A stretch of DNA of 5,898 bases from Candidatus Sulfotelmatobacter sp. (GTDB taxonomy: Bacteria > Acidobacteriota > Terriglobia > Terriglobales > Acidobacteriaceae): NCBI GenBank assembly GCA_030037515.1, contig JASHRE010000152.1, positions 1-5,898 of the forward strand. The letters run 5' to 3'. This document shows, one piece after another, positions 1 through 5,898 of the stretch. The translations under genes and the position numbers were made by a program. How positions within the stretch are numbered: position 1 is the stretch's first letter; each line of letters begins with the position of its first letter. Below the pieces are notes generated by a model. The model searched no databases and was not told the origin of the DNA. It was given only the letters and a program-made list of their open reading frames with translations.

Positions 1-2
1 TT

Positions 3-644
3 AATAAAATCAGAAAGCATCCCAAAATTTTCGCCGGCTACAGCGACATCACTTCCCTGCTGACGCATTTTCTGGATGCCGCCAATCTCGTCACCTTTCA
101 CAGTCCCATGGTCGCCAAAGACTGGGCTCACGAGGATGGGGTGGATCTGGCATCATGGCGGCGCGCGCTCTCTTCTTCCTCGCCCTGGGATGTCGCGCTT
201 GGCGTGGATACGCGCGGCCTCGTCGACGGCGAAGGGGAAGGTGTTTTGTACGGCGGGTGCCTGTCGCTGCTCGCGGCATCGCTCGGCACTCCCTACCAAA
301 TCAAGACTGCGGGCACGATCCTGTTTCTCGAAGATGTCGCCACCAAACCTTTTCAGATCGACCGCATGCTGATGCAACTGAAACTTTCCGGCCATCTCGA
401 CCGCGTTCGTGGTCTGGTTTTCGGTGAGATGCTCGACTGTATCCAAACCGCCAACCAAGGCTACACTCTAGAAGAGATAGTTATGCGCATCGTTGGCGGC
501 CTGGGAATTCCCGTGGCTTTTGGCGTTCGATCCGGACATGTAGCCTCGCACAACATCACCCTGCCGTTTGGGGTGCGTGCAAGGCTCACAGTGAAAGGCG
601 GGGAGGTTGCAGTCAGAATTCTGGAATCGGCGGTCGAAGACTAA
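3..644 (+). CDS. ldcA: LD-carboxypeptidase, peptidase family S66 (LdcA-like), 5'-truncated by window edge
   Basis: A cytoplasmic serine peptidase that cuts the L-Lys/meso-DAP to D-Ala bond of murein tetrapeptides, giving tripeptides for recycling. The reading frame is open from the left edge; 213 residues are visible. Compared from memory with E. coli LdcA (304 aa, triad Ser106/Glu200/His270), about 90 N-terminal residues are missing, including the region of the GGYG motif. All three catalytic residues can be placed: Ser14 of the visible part in AGYSDIT (codon at 42), Glu110 in ILFLEDV (codon at 330) and His179 in RSGHVASH (codon at 537). Their spacing (96 and 69 residues) is close to that of E. 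coli. The TFHSPM segment and the C-terminal NITLPFG segment also fit the family. The TAA stop lies 9 nt before the mpl start, so co-transcription is likely. An internal ATG at 108 is not the true start because the nucleophile lies upstream of it. The family is sure; the exact substrate is inferred from family and neighbour. Confidence 0.93.
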   Translation, partial: NKIRKHPKIFAGYSDITSLLTHFLDAANLVTFHSPMVAKDWAHEDGVDLASWRRALSSSSPWDVALGVDTRGLVDGEGEGVLYGGCLSLLAASLGTPYQIKTAGTILFLEDVATKPFQIDRMLMQLKLSGHLDRVRGLVFGEMLDCIQTANQGYTLEEIVMRIVGGLGIPVAFGVRSGHVASHNITLPFGVRARLTVKGGEVAVRILESAVED

Positions 645-647
645 GGA
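643..647 (+). promoter_or_regulatory. Shine-Dalgarno sequence for mpl (TTG start)
   Basis: AAGGA overlaps the last two bases of the ldcA stop codon and lies 6 nt before the TTG at 654. It decides the start: the ldcA TAA at 642-644 is in the same frame as mpl, no ATG or GTG occurs between it and the Rossmann-like HLIGICGT motif, and only TTG 654 fits. The arrangement favours translational coupling of the two recycling genes. Confidence 0.7.
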
Positions 648-653
648 ACACGC

Positions 654-2123
654 TTGAACAACAGCGGCGGCAAGAAACACGTTCACCTGATCGGAATCTG
701 CGGGACGGCGATGGCTTCGCTGGCGGGAATGCTGAAGGAGCGCGGCTTTCGCGTGACCGGTTCGGACGCCGCCGCCTATCCGCCGATGTCCGATTTCCTG
801 CACGACTTGGATATTCCGGTCGCGCAGCCGTTTGATGCCAGGAACCTCGAACCCCGGCCCGATCTGGTCGTCGTCGGTAATGCGATTTCGCGCGGCAATG
901 TCGAGCTTGAACACGTTCTCGACCAGCGCCTCGACTTCTGCTCGCTGCCGCAGTTGCTGCACGATGAATTCCTGCGCGGAAAAGAAGTGATCGTTGTCGC
1001 CGGGACGCACGGCAAGACGACCACCACATCCATGCTCTCGTGGATCTTCCACTGCGCCGGACTCGATCCTAGTTTTCTCATCGGCGGAATCGCAGAAAAT
1101 TTCGGATCCAGCTTTCATCTGGGTGCGGGCGAACATTTCATTCTCGAGGGCGACGAATACGACACCGCGTTCTTTGACAAGGGTCCCAAATTTCTGCACT
1201 ACTTTCCCGATGCGGTCATTCTCACCTCGGTAGAATTCGATCACGCCGATATTTATAAGGATCTGGATGCGGTTGAGACCGCGTTCAAACGGCTGGTCAA
1301 CCTTGTTCCGCGGCGGGGACGCATCATCGCTTTCGATGGCGTTGCCGGCAACGCGTCCGAGAGTCCAAGCCTGGAGTTATGCCTCGCAAAAGCCTTCTGT
1401 CCCGTTGAACGCTATGGGACCGGAGCGCGCTCCAACTGGCGCGTCATCGAGCTGACTTTTGGTTCTGAGCGCACAACCTGGACCGGGTTGCATGGCGGGC
1501 AACGATGGGCCCAATTCGAATTTGCGCTGGCCGGCGAGTACAACGTCTGGAACGCGACCGCTGCGGCGGCGATGGCTTTTTCCTGGGGCGTTTCGCGGGA
1601 AGCGATCGTTGCTGCTCTGCGGACATTCAAGAGCGTCAAGCGCCGCCTGGAAGTGAAAGCGCGAGTCAACGGCGTCACGATCATTGATGACTTTGCGCAT
1701 CATCCCACCGCGATTGCGGAAACATTGAAAGCTCTGCGGGCGCGTTATCCGGGATCGCGTTTGTGGGCGATCCTCGAACCGCGGTCGAACACGTTGCGCC
1801 GTCGCGTCTTGCAAAATGATCTGGCCCGCAGCCTCGCAATGGCCGACGAAGTCGTCGTGGCAGATGTGTTCCGATCCGAAGCGGTCCCGGAAAATGACCG
1901 CCTGGAACTGGCGGCGCTGGCGGCCGAGATCGAACGCAACGGGCGCCGACCACGGCTGTTGCCCGATGCCGATAGCATTGTGAAAACCGTCGCTCCGAAA
2001 ATGCGCAGCGGCGACGTGGTTGCCATTCTTTCGAATGGCGGCTTCGGCGCCATCTACGAAAAACTTCCAGCCCGCTTGCGGCAGCTGAGCGAAACCACTG
2101 CCACGGCACAAAACACGGACTGA
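654..2123 (+). CDS. mpl: UDP-N-acetylmuramate:L-alanyl-gamma-D-glutamyl-meso-diaminopimelate ligase (Mpl)
   Basis: A cytoplasmic ATP-dependent ligase of the Mur family. It joins recycled murein tripeptide directly to UDP-MurNAc, bypassing MurC, MurD and MurE. At 489 aa it is slightly longer than E. coli Mpl (457 aa). The N-terminal UDP-sugar domain starts with HLIGICGTAMASLAG (residues 11-25) and has TGSD (35-38), YPPMS (42-46) and VVGNAISRGN (73-82). The ATP P-loop is GTHGKTTTTSM (117-127). DEYDTAFFDK (167-176) and EFDHADIY (194-201) follow in the central domain. The C-terminal Mur ligase domain has DDFAHHPTA (345-353), EPRSNT (375-380) and SNGGFG (460-465). The YPPMS, DEYD-AFFDK and EPRSNT signatures fit Mpl rather than MurC. 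The start is TTG, forced by an in-frame stop 9 nt upstream. It follows ldcA, whose product supplies its tripeptide substrate. The extra length seems to lie between about residues 205 and 275 and in a short polar tail. The family call is firm. Confidence 0.95.
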   Translation: MNNSGGKKHVHLIGICGTAMASLAGMLKERGFRVTGSDAAAYPPMSDFLHDLDIPVAQPFDARNLEPRPDLVVVGNAISRGNVELEHVLDQRLDFCSLPQLLHDEFLRGKEVIVVAGTHGKTTTTSMLSWIFHCAGLDPSFLIGGIAENFGSSFHLGAGEHFILEGDEYDTAFFDKGPKFLHYFPDAVILTSVEFDHADIYKDLDAVETAFKRLVNLVPRRGRIIAFDGVAGNASESPSLELCLAKAFCPVERYGTGARSNWRVIELTFGSERTTWTGLHGGQRWAQFEFALAGEYNVWNATAAAAMAFSWGVSREAIVAALRTFKSVKRRLEVKARVNGVTIIDDFAHHPTAIAETLKALRARYPGSRLWAILEPRSNTLRRRVLQNDLARSLAMADEVVVADVFRSEAVPENDRLELAALAAEIERNGRRPRLLPDADSIVKTVAPKMRSGDVVAILSNGGFGAIYEKLPARLRQLSETTATAQNTD

Positions 2124-2129
2124 GACTGA

Positions 2130-4010
2130 ATGCTTTCTTTACACAAAACTTGCAGCCGGCATAAGATCGCGCCTCAATTTTTCTCCTTCGTGCTCTTGTT
2201 CAAGCTTCTTTTTCTCACCGTGCATGCGCACGCGGCCGAACCTGCGATCAGCTACATGATTTCGCTGGCGTCCCCGGAACGGCATCTGGTCGAAGTGCAA
2301 CTCATTTTGCCCGCCGGAGCAGCGCAGCACGAAGTGCAGCTTCCGGTATGGAACGCGCTCTATCAGGTTCGCGATTTTGCCCAGTACATAAATTGGATTC
2401 GGGCCAAAGACCAGGCCGGTCACGCGATTCCACTGCGTGAAATCAACGACAGCCGCTGGCAGGTGAGTGGGACCGAAAACGGCGCCACTATCGAGTATCA
2501 GATGTATAGCGACACTCCGGGACCGTTCGGAGCTCAGCTGAATTCTCAACACGCGTTTTTCAATCTGGCCGAGATTCTCATATATCCGGTCGATGGCCGC
2601 AACGCACCGGTGCGCGTGAACTTCAGCCGCGTCCCCGCCGGCTGGCGCATCGCGACGCCGCTCACTTCCCTGCCCGAGAACGGCTTCTCGGCAGAAAATT
2701 ATGACCGGCTGGTTGACTCTCCCTTCGAACTTGGAACGTTCCAGGAGTCCGACTTCGATGAATCAGGCGGACACTTTCGCGTCATCGTCGATGCCGATCC
2801 CGCCGACTACGACATGCAGAAGGTCACGGCCGACCTGCACAAGATCGTCGCCGCCGCCATCAGTTGGATGAACGACCGACCCTTTGACACGTACACGTTC
2901 TTCTATCATTTTCCCCACGCCGCGGGCGGCGGAGGCATGGAGCACGCCTACTCTACCGCCATCGAACTCAGCGCCGGCATTTTCAAGCAGGGTTACTACG
3001 CGCTCGACACGGTCAGCGCTCACGAATTTTTCCATCTCTGGAATGTCAAGCGCATCCGACCGCAAACGCTCGAGCCGGTCGATTACACCAAAGCGAATTA
3101 CACCCGCGCCTTGTGGTTCAGCGAAGGGGTGACGAGCGCGGTCGAAAATACGATCGAGTTGCGCGGAGGACTCCTCGACGAAAAAGGATATTTGAACGTC
3201 GTGGGGGCCGAGATTAGCGAACTCGAACGCCGGCCCGCGCGTTTAACCCAGTCGGCCGAAGATTCAAGTCTGGACGCGTGGCTCGAAGGCAATCCCTACT
3301 ACCGCCGTGCCGAGCGCAGCGTCTCGTATTACAACAAGGGTGCACTGCTGGGCGTCGCGCTGGATCTGGCGGTGCGCCAGGCCAGTCACGATCAGGCCTC
3401 TCTGCGCGAAGTGCTCGAATGGATGAACGTGCATTACGCCAAGCAGGGCCGCTTCTTCCCCGATTCCGAAGGAGTGCGCGAAGCCGCCGAGGCCGTCAGC
3501 CATGCCGATCTCGGCTGGTTCTTCACAAAGTATGTCTCGGGAACCGAAGAAGTTCCCTGGGACGACTTTCTGCGCGCCGTCGGGCTCCATGTGGCAAGCG
3601 TCACAAACACCGTGCCCGATCCGGGTTTCACGGCCTCGCGTAACTTCGATGGACCTCTGGTCGTTGCGGACATGAATCAGGGGAGCGAGGCGGAGCGTGC
3701 CGGGTTGCAGGTCGGAGACGAGATTCTTGAACTACAGGGTAAACCCGCGGGACAGGAGGCACGGCAGACGTTGTTCAGCCTGAATCGCGGTGACACGCTG
3801 ACCGTCAAGGTCCGCAGCAAGCGAGGCGGCGAGCGCGAGTTGAAGTGGCAGGTCGGCAGCCGGCAAGAACTGGCGTACGAATTACAGGACCTGGACAAGA
3901 TCACACCAGAACAACGATCCTGTCGAGCCGCGTGGCTGAAGGGCGAGGCGGAAACTTCGGCTCAGAATGCTGGAGTTGCCGGGCAAACAACCGGAACCGC
4001 CGTGAAATGA
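2130..4010 (+). CDS. Exported M61 family zinc metallopeptidase (glycyl aminopeptidase-like) with C-terminal PDZ domain
   Basis: A gluzincin peptidase of 626 aa, a usual length for M61. A Sec signal peptide is visible: a basic start, a hydrophobic core FFSFVLLFKLLFLTV (17-31), and an AHA/AEP site suggesting cleavage after Ala35. A beta-rich N-terminal domain covers about 37-200. The catalytic domain has GGGGMEH (266-272), a likely substrate-binding motif comparable to the exopeptidase motif of M1 enzymes, and zinc site HEFFHLWNVKRIRP (298-311) with His298, Glu299 and His302. Glu332 in WFSEGVTS is the likely third ligand. The PDZ domain spans about 495-580 (GPLVVADM, then AGLQVGDEIL), followed by a tail with TPEQR..AWLKG. 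After SEGVTS the sequence reads AVEN where family members usually have a Tyr pair (from memory). The ATG at 2130 is forced by stops at 2121 and 2127; no clear Shine-Dalgarno is seen, so it may be translated by coupling to mpl 6 nt upstream. Glycine/alanine preference is a family expectation only. Periplasmic or surface location is inferred. Confidence 0.9.
   Translation: MLSLHKTCSRHKIAPQFFSFVLLFKLLFLTVHAHAAEPAISYMISLASPERHLVEVQLILPAGAAQHEVQLPVWNALYQVRDFAQYINWIRAKDQAGHAIPLREINDSRWQVSGTENGATIEYQMYSDTPGPFGAQLNSQHAFFNLAEILIYPVDGRNAPVRVNFSRVPAGWRIATPLTSLPENGFSAENYDRLVDSPFELGTFQESDFDESGGHFRVIVDADPADYDMQKVTADLHKIVAAAISWMNDRPFDTYTFFYHFPHAAGGGGMEHAYSTAIELSAGIFKQGYYALDTVSAHEFFHLWNVKRIRPQTLEPVDYTKANYTRALWFSEGVTSAVENTIELRGGLLDEKGYLNVVGAEISELERRPARLTQSAEDSSLDAWLEGNPYYRRAERSVSYYNKGALLGVALDLAVRQASHDQASLREVLEWMNVHYAKQGRFFPDSEGVREAAEAVSHADLGWFFTKYVSGTEEVPWDDFLRAVGLHVASVTNTVPDPGFTASRNFDGPLVVADMNQGSEAERAGLQVGDEILELQGKPAGQEARQTLFSLNRGDTLTVKVRSKRGGERELKWQVGSRQELAYELQDLDKITPEQRSCRAAWLKGEAETSAQNAGVAGQTTGTAVK
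3993..3996 (+). promoter_or_regulatory. Probable Shine-Dalgarno sequence for the acyltransferase gene
   Basis: GGAA lies 10 nt before ATG 4007, inside the 3' end of the M61 gene. It supports the 4007 start over an in-frame ATG at 3845, which would add 54 residues lying wholly over the M61 coding frame. The core is short and the spacing is at the long end, so stop-start coupling through ATGA at 4007-4010 may matter more. Confidence 0.45.
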
Positions 4011-4741
4011 TCCACACGATCATCATGCTGACGTTTTGGACGATCGCCGCTCCGCTCGCGGCCTTGGTCGGATTCACGTGGACGTTTATCAGCGGCGACG
4101 TAAGCCTTCTCTATAGGATGTTCACGTGGGGCGCGAAATCTGGAGTACAACTGGCGGGCGTGCGCGTTGAAACGGTCGGCCTCGATCGGATCGATTCCGC
4201 GCGCAGCTATATCTTCATGACGAATCACGCGTCGAACCTCGATCCGCCGATTCAGATTCCGCGCATTCCACGGCGGACTTCCGTCATGGTCAAGAAGGAA
4301 TTGTTCAAGGTGCCGATTCTCGGGCGCGCGATGCGCATGGGATCGCTGGTTCCCGTCGATCGTGGAAATCGGGAAGCGGGCATTGAAGCGGTGACGGCGG
4401 CGAAAGCCGTTGTCGGGCAAGGCCTGAACATGACGATCTATGTAGAGGGCAAGCGCTCCTCGGACGGCAAACTGCTGCCCTTCAAGAAAGGGCCGTTCTA
4501 CCTGGCGATGGAATGCGGCGTTCCCGTCGTGCCGATGACGATTGTGGGAACGCAGCACGCGATGCCGAAGGGAAGATTTGCGATCAAGCCGGGAACGGTG
4601 CAGGTGATTTTCCATCCTCCGATTGAGCCCCAAGATTTCGGCGACCGCGACGGCCTGATGGAAAAAGTTCGCGCCGTGATCGAAAGCGGATTACCCGTGG
4701 AATATCGAAGCGCAAACTCAGAGAAGACTGCATCGGCTTAG
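4007..4741 (+). CDS. plsC: 1-acyl-sn-glycerol-3-phosphate acyltransferase (PlsC/LPLAT family)
   Basis: A membrane-associated acyltransferase of 244 aa that probably transfers an acyl chain to lysophosphatidic acid, giving phosphatidic acid for phospholipid synthesis. One hydrophobic N-terminal segment (about residues 4-28) anchors it. Block I is NHASNLDP (73-80), the NHX4D motif with catalytic His74 and Asp79. Block II is KKELFKVPILG (96-106) followed by LVPVDRG (114-120). Block III is YVEGKRS (145-151), where many members have FPEGTRS. Block IV is VPVVPMTI (172-179). The start at 4007 overlaps the M61 stop as ATGA, typical of translational coupling. Length and motif spacing suit PlsC. Acceptor specificity cannot be read from the sequence, so related lyso-lipid or lipid A-type acceptors remain possible. 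The stop is TAG at 4739. It is the last gene of the apparent operon; no clear intrinsic terminator follows. Confidence 0.9.
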   Translation: MIHTIIMLTFWTIAAPLAALVGFTWTFISGDVSLLYRMFTWGAKSGVQLAGVRVETVGLDRIDSARSYIFMTNHASNLDPPIQIPRIPRRTSVMVKKELFKVPILGRAMRMGSLVPVDRGNREAGIEAVTAAKAVVGQGLNMTIYVEGKRSSDGKLLPFKKGPFYLAMECGVPVVPMTIVGTQHAMPKGRFAIKPGTVQVIFHPPIEPQDFGDRDGLMEKVRAVIESGLPVEYRSANSEKTASA

Positions 4742-4863
4742 CGGACGCGTTGGATCACGGCTTCCCGAATTTGCGCTTCTCACAGATTGGTAGTGGGTGC
4801 AGTTGGAGAAACAAGGAATCCAAGGGATTGCATCGCCGAAACCACGACGCTTCGCCGCCATCG

Positions 4864-4912
4864 CCCAGATCCCTTCGCTGCGCAACATCGGTCTGCTCTC
4901 GATGACAAACAA
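4864..4912 (-). repeat. Possible degenerate copy of a dispersed intergenic repeat
   Basis: On the minus strand this block reads TTTGTCAT, then CGAGAGC, about 12 unmatched bases, then GCGCAGCGAAGGGATCTGGG. It resembles the dispersed element containing TGTCATCCTGAGCGCAGCG and AAGGATCTGG, which I recall as common between genes in Acidobacteriota and some other soil bacteria. Here it would carry an insertion of about 12 nt and a few substitutions. Only one copy lies in the window, so the repeat nature cannot be shown from this sequence; the call rests on memory of the motif. Confidence 0.35.
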
Positions 4913-5003
4913 ACCGCACCTCCCGGCACGAATTTGTGGGAGCTGAGTGAGGCTTGTTCTCGTTTTTCCCCGCGTAAGCACTATTTGACACTACTAATTT
5001 AAT

Positions 5004-5165
5004 TTAGGTCGAGAAAAAGATGCGCGGGTGTGCGGTGCCGGTCGCGGACAATCCGAAGGCAATCGGCGCGGGCTTCGCAGAAATGGGCTGCTTTTTCGCC
5101 AGTACGATCAGAAGCTGCTCAATCTTGCGCTGCTCGTGTTGGGTGGGGAGGCTGGGCTGTGACAT
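5004..5165 (-). CDS. Possible small protein of unknown function (53 aa)
   Basis: An ATG at 5165-5163 (minus strand) is preceded by GGGAG at 5179-5175 with 9-nt spacing, a good ribosome binding site. The 53-residue product begins MSQPSLPTQHEQRKIEQLL and has a charged, possibly amphipathic helix from about residues 9 to 26, then a Pro/Ala-rich tail. I counted 41 of 53 sense codons ending in G or C, in keeping with the coding bias of the neighbours, although the base composition of the region alone could give this. The same frame stays open far upstream into the DUF1697-like gene, so an earlier start or the remnant of a longer gene is possible. No family is recognised. It ends in an A+T-rich island and would be co-directional with the gene at 5414-5898. 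It may be noise. Confidence 0.25.
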   Translation of the reverse strand: MSQPSLPTQHEQRKIEQLLIVLAKKQPISAKPAPIAFGLSATGTAHPRIFFST

Positions 5166-5413
5166 GAAGAAATTCTCCCACAGTCCCGGCGGCGTGCACA
5201 GTTGACGCATCAGTAACGATTTGCACACGCGATTTTGAGTGGAATGGCCGTTTTCGACGGTTGCGCGGAAGCCCGGAGACTGACGCAGTGCAGGGACTTG
5301 GGCGGGTTCGTGCTTCCGCCATTGGGACGGTCGACGGCTAGAATGTCTTTCGCGTGCGCGCAAAACAGTGCTACTCCGCGGCTTCCTTGATATGCCCGGC
5401 GTCGAGTGCCCGG

Positions 5414-5898
5414 TTACGGCGGGGTGCTCTGGCCCTTCAAAATTCGAACGATGGCAACGATTGTGTTCCAGTTCCGTGTGGTCGCGGGCGCGCCGCAGAG
5501 TTTGTCGATCTGGGCAAGATATCCGATGGTTTTCATGTGACGGCGGTACATGCCAAACACGAACTGGCCTTGGCAAGCCATCACGCGGACGAGCCATCGC
5601 TCCTCTGACGGAAACGAAACGGGGAGCGATGCGCGGACGGCGCCAGACTTCGAGAGGATACTCACGAAACGGACAACATCAGGCGGCGAGGGCTGAGTCC
5701 CAAACGGATTCCCCATCTCCAGGCGCACTAGGTCGCTCCCGTCGCACAAGGCAACGTGCGCGTCGAATGGCAGCCTGTCGAGCAGGGCGGCACGGAACTT
5801 TGTCCGCGACCCAGGCTTACGAACGACAAAGGTCCCGGCCGTGCCTACGTTTACGACATCGTAGTCGCCCAGTTCCCGGGCGAGAAGGCTAGGGCGAA
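5414..5898 (-). CDS. DUF1697-like protein, N-terminus beyond the window edge
   Basis: The minus-strand frame is open from the right edge to TAA at 5416-5414; 160 residues are visible. The DUF1697 family is usually near 175-180 aa, so roughly 15-25 N-terminal residues, including the RGINVGG-type segment, would lie outside. Visible features are ARELGDYDVVNVG (6-18), TFVVRKPGSRTKFRAALL (22-39), a GNPFG segment near the middle, KTIGYLAQIDKL (about 122-133) and TTRNWNT (139-145) near the C-terminus. The last is the most diagnostic, since DUF1697 proteins end in a T-RNWNTV-like motif. Where many members have SGNVVF, this one has GTAGTFVV, so it may belong to a divergent subgroup. No signal peptide or membrane segment is seen in the visible part; a cytoplasmic location is likely. 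Its molecular function is not established. A TTG at 5749 lies inside the conserved part and is not the start. It is transcribed towards the acyltransferase gene. Confidence 0.7.
   Translation of the reverse strand, partial: RPSLLARELGDYDVVNVGTAGTFVVRKPGSRTKFRAALLDRLPFDAHVALCDGSDLVRLEMGNPFGTQPSPPDVVRFVSILSKSGAVRASLPVSFPSEERWLVRVMACQGQFVFGMYRRHMKTIGYLAQIDKLCGAPATTRNWNTIVAIVRILKGQSTPP

Larger units (their letters stand above)
4742..5413. other. 672-nt spacer between convergent genes, no confident gene
   Basis: This stretch separates the acyltransferase gene (plus strand) from the DUF1697-like gene (minus strand). Short ORFs occur on both strands but none shows a recognisable family. It holds a repeat-like block (4864-4912), a short A+T-rich island (about 4981-5017) that differs from its surroundings, and a weak 53-codon minus-strand ORF (5004-5165). 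I looked for hairpins followed by a T-run on both strands and found only weak ones: a 5-bp stem AATCC/GGATT within about 4818-4830, and GGCGG/CCGCC at 5301-5320, neither with a U tract. No tRNA, rRNA or CRISPR structure was seen. It may be decayed coding sequence or an ordinary spacer. Confidence 0.6.

Noticed and set aside
468..1244. 258-codon minus-strand ORF opposite the end of ldcA and the start of mpl
   Set aside because: It is antisense to two genes with clear catalytic motifs, has no recognisable family or ribosome binding site, and such shadows are common in G+C-rich coding DNA.
1377..2111. 244-codon minus-strand ORF opposite mpl
   Set aside because: A shadow of the mpl reading frame; the composition is rich in Arg, Gln and His, with no family features.
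3845..4006. 54-residue N-terminal extension of the acyltransferase from ATG 3845
   Set aside because: It lies wholly inside the M61 gene in another frame, is Arg/Gly-rich and unlike PlsC N-termini; ATG 4007 with ATGA overlap places the hydrophobic anchor at the N-terminus as expected.
3962..4633. 223-codon minus-strand ORF opposite plsC
   Set aside because: Antisense shadow of a gene with all four acyltransferase blocks; Arg/His-rich and without family features.
4718..4981. 87-codon minus-strand ORF between plsC and the spacer
   Set aside because: It crosses the repeat-like block and the plsC 3' end, with no ribosome binding site or family signal; probably a translation of non-coding sequence.
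5301..5320. GGCGG/CCGCC inverted repeat as a terminator
   Set aside because: A 5-bp stem with a 10-nt loop and no U tract on either strand, and about 100 nt beyond the nearest stop codon.
5384..5413. Rhodanese-like translation (ALDAGHIKEAAE) just downstream of the DUF1697-like stop, minus strand
   Set aside because: Only about a dozen residues before a stop, with no rhodanese core or Cys loop; chance resemblance.
5166..5597. Upstream part of the long minus-strand frame that ends at 5004
   Set aside because: Beyond 5414 it overlaps the DUF1697-like gene in another frame, and its Arg/His/Pro-rich translation matches no family I know; only the last 53 codons have a good ribosome binding site.
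5368..5892. 174-codon plus-strand ORF opposite the DUF1697-like gene
   Set aside because: Arg- and Ser-rich low-quality translation; the minus strand in this span has recognisable conserved motifs.

Overview
The window reads as an ordinary stretch of bacterial chromosome with high G+C coding bias and tightly packed genes. Gene content, protein style (Mpl-type ligase next to an LD-carboxypeptidase, an exported M61-PDZ peptidase) and a degenerate intergenic repeat of a kind I associate with Acidobacteriota suggest a Gram-negative bacterium, most likely Acidobacteriota (Terriglobia/Koribacter-like). That placement is inference from memory of such genomes, not a database result.

Layout. Positions 1-4741 hold four plus-strand genes that look like one operon. 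(1) The C-terminal two thirds of a family S66 LD-carboxypeptidase, cut by the left edge. (2) mpl, with a TTG start 9 nt after that stop. (3) An exported M61 zinc peptidase with a C-terminal PDZ domain, 6 nt further on. (4) A PlsC-type 1-acylglycerol-phosphate acyltransferase whose ATG overlaps the previous stop (ATGA). Positions 4742-5413 hold no confident gene: there is a degenerate repeat-like block near 4864-4912 and one weak 53-codon minus-strand ORF with a good ribosome binding site. From 5414 to the right edge, the minus strand carries most of a DUF1697-like protein whose N-terminus lies beyond the window. The operon and this gene are convergent.

How the genes work together. LdcA and Mpl are consecutive steps of cytoplasmic murein recycling. 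LdcA removes the terminal D-Ala from the recycled tetrapeptide, and Mpl attaches the resulting tripeptide to UDP-MurNAc, returning it to peptidoglycan synthesis. The acyltransferase makes phosphatidic acid for membrane lipids. The M61 peptidase is predicted to act outside the cytoplasmic membrane. The common theme is the cell envelope, but a direct functional link between the peptidase or acyltransferase and murein recycling is not shown by the sequence.

I did not find a convincing undescribed system. The most open questions are the placement of the M61 peptidase in a murein-recycling operon, its altered post-zinc-ligand motif, and the nature of the 4742-5413 spacer.
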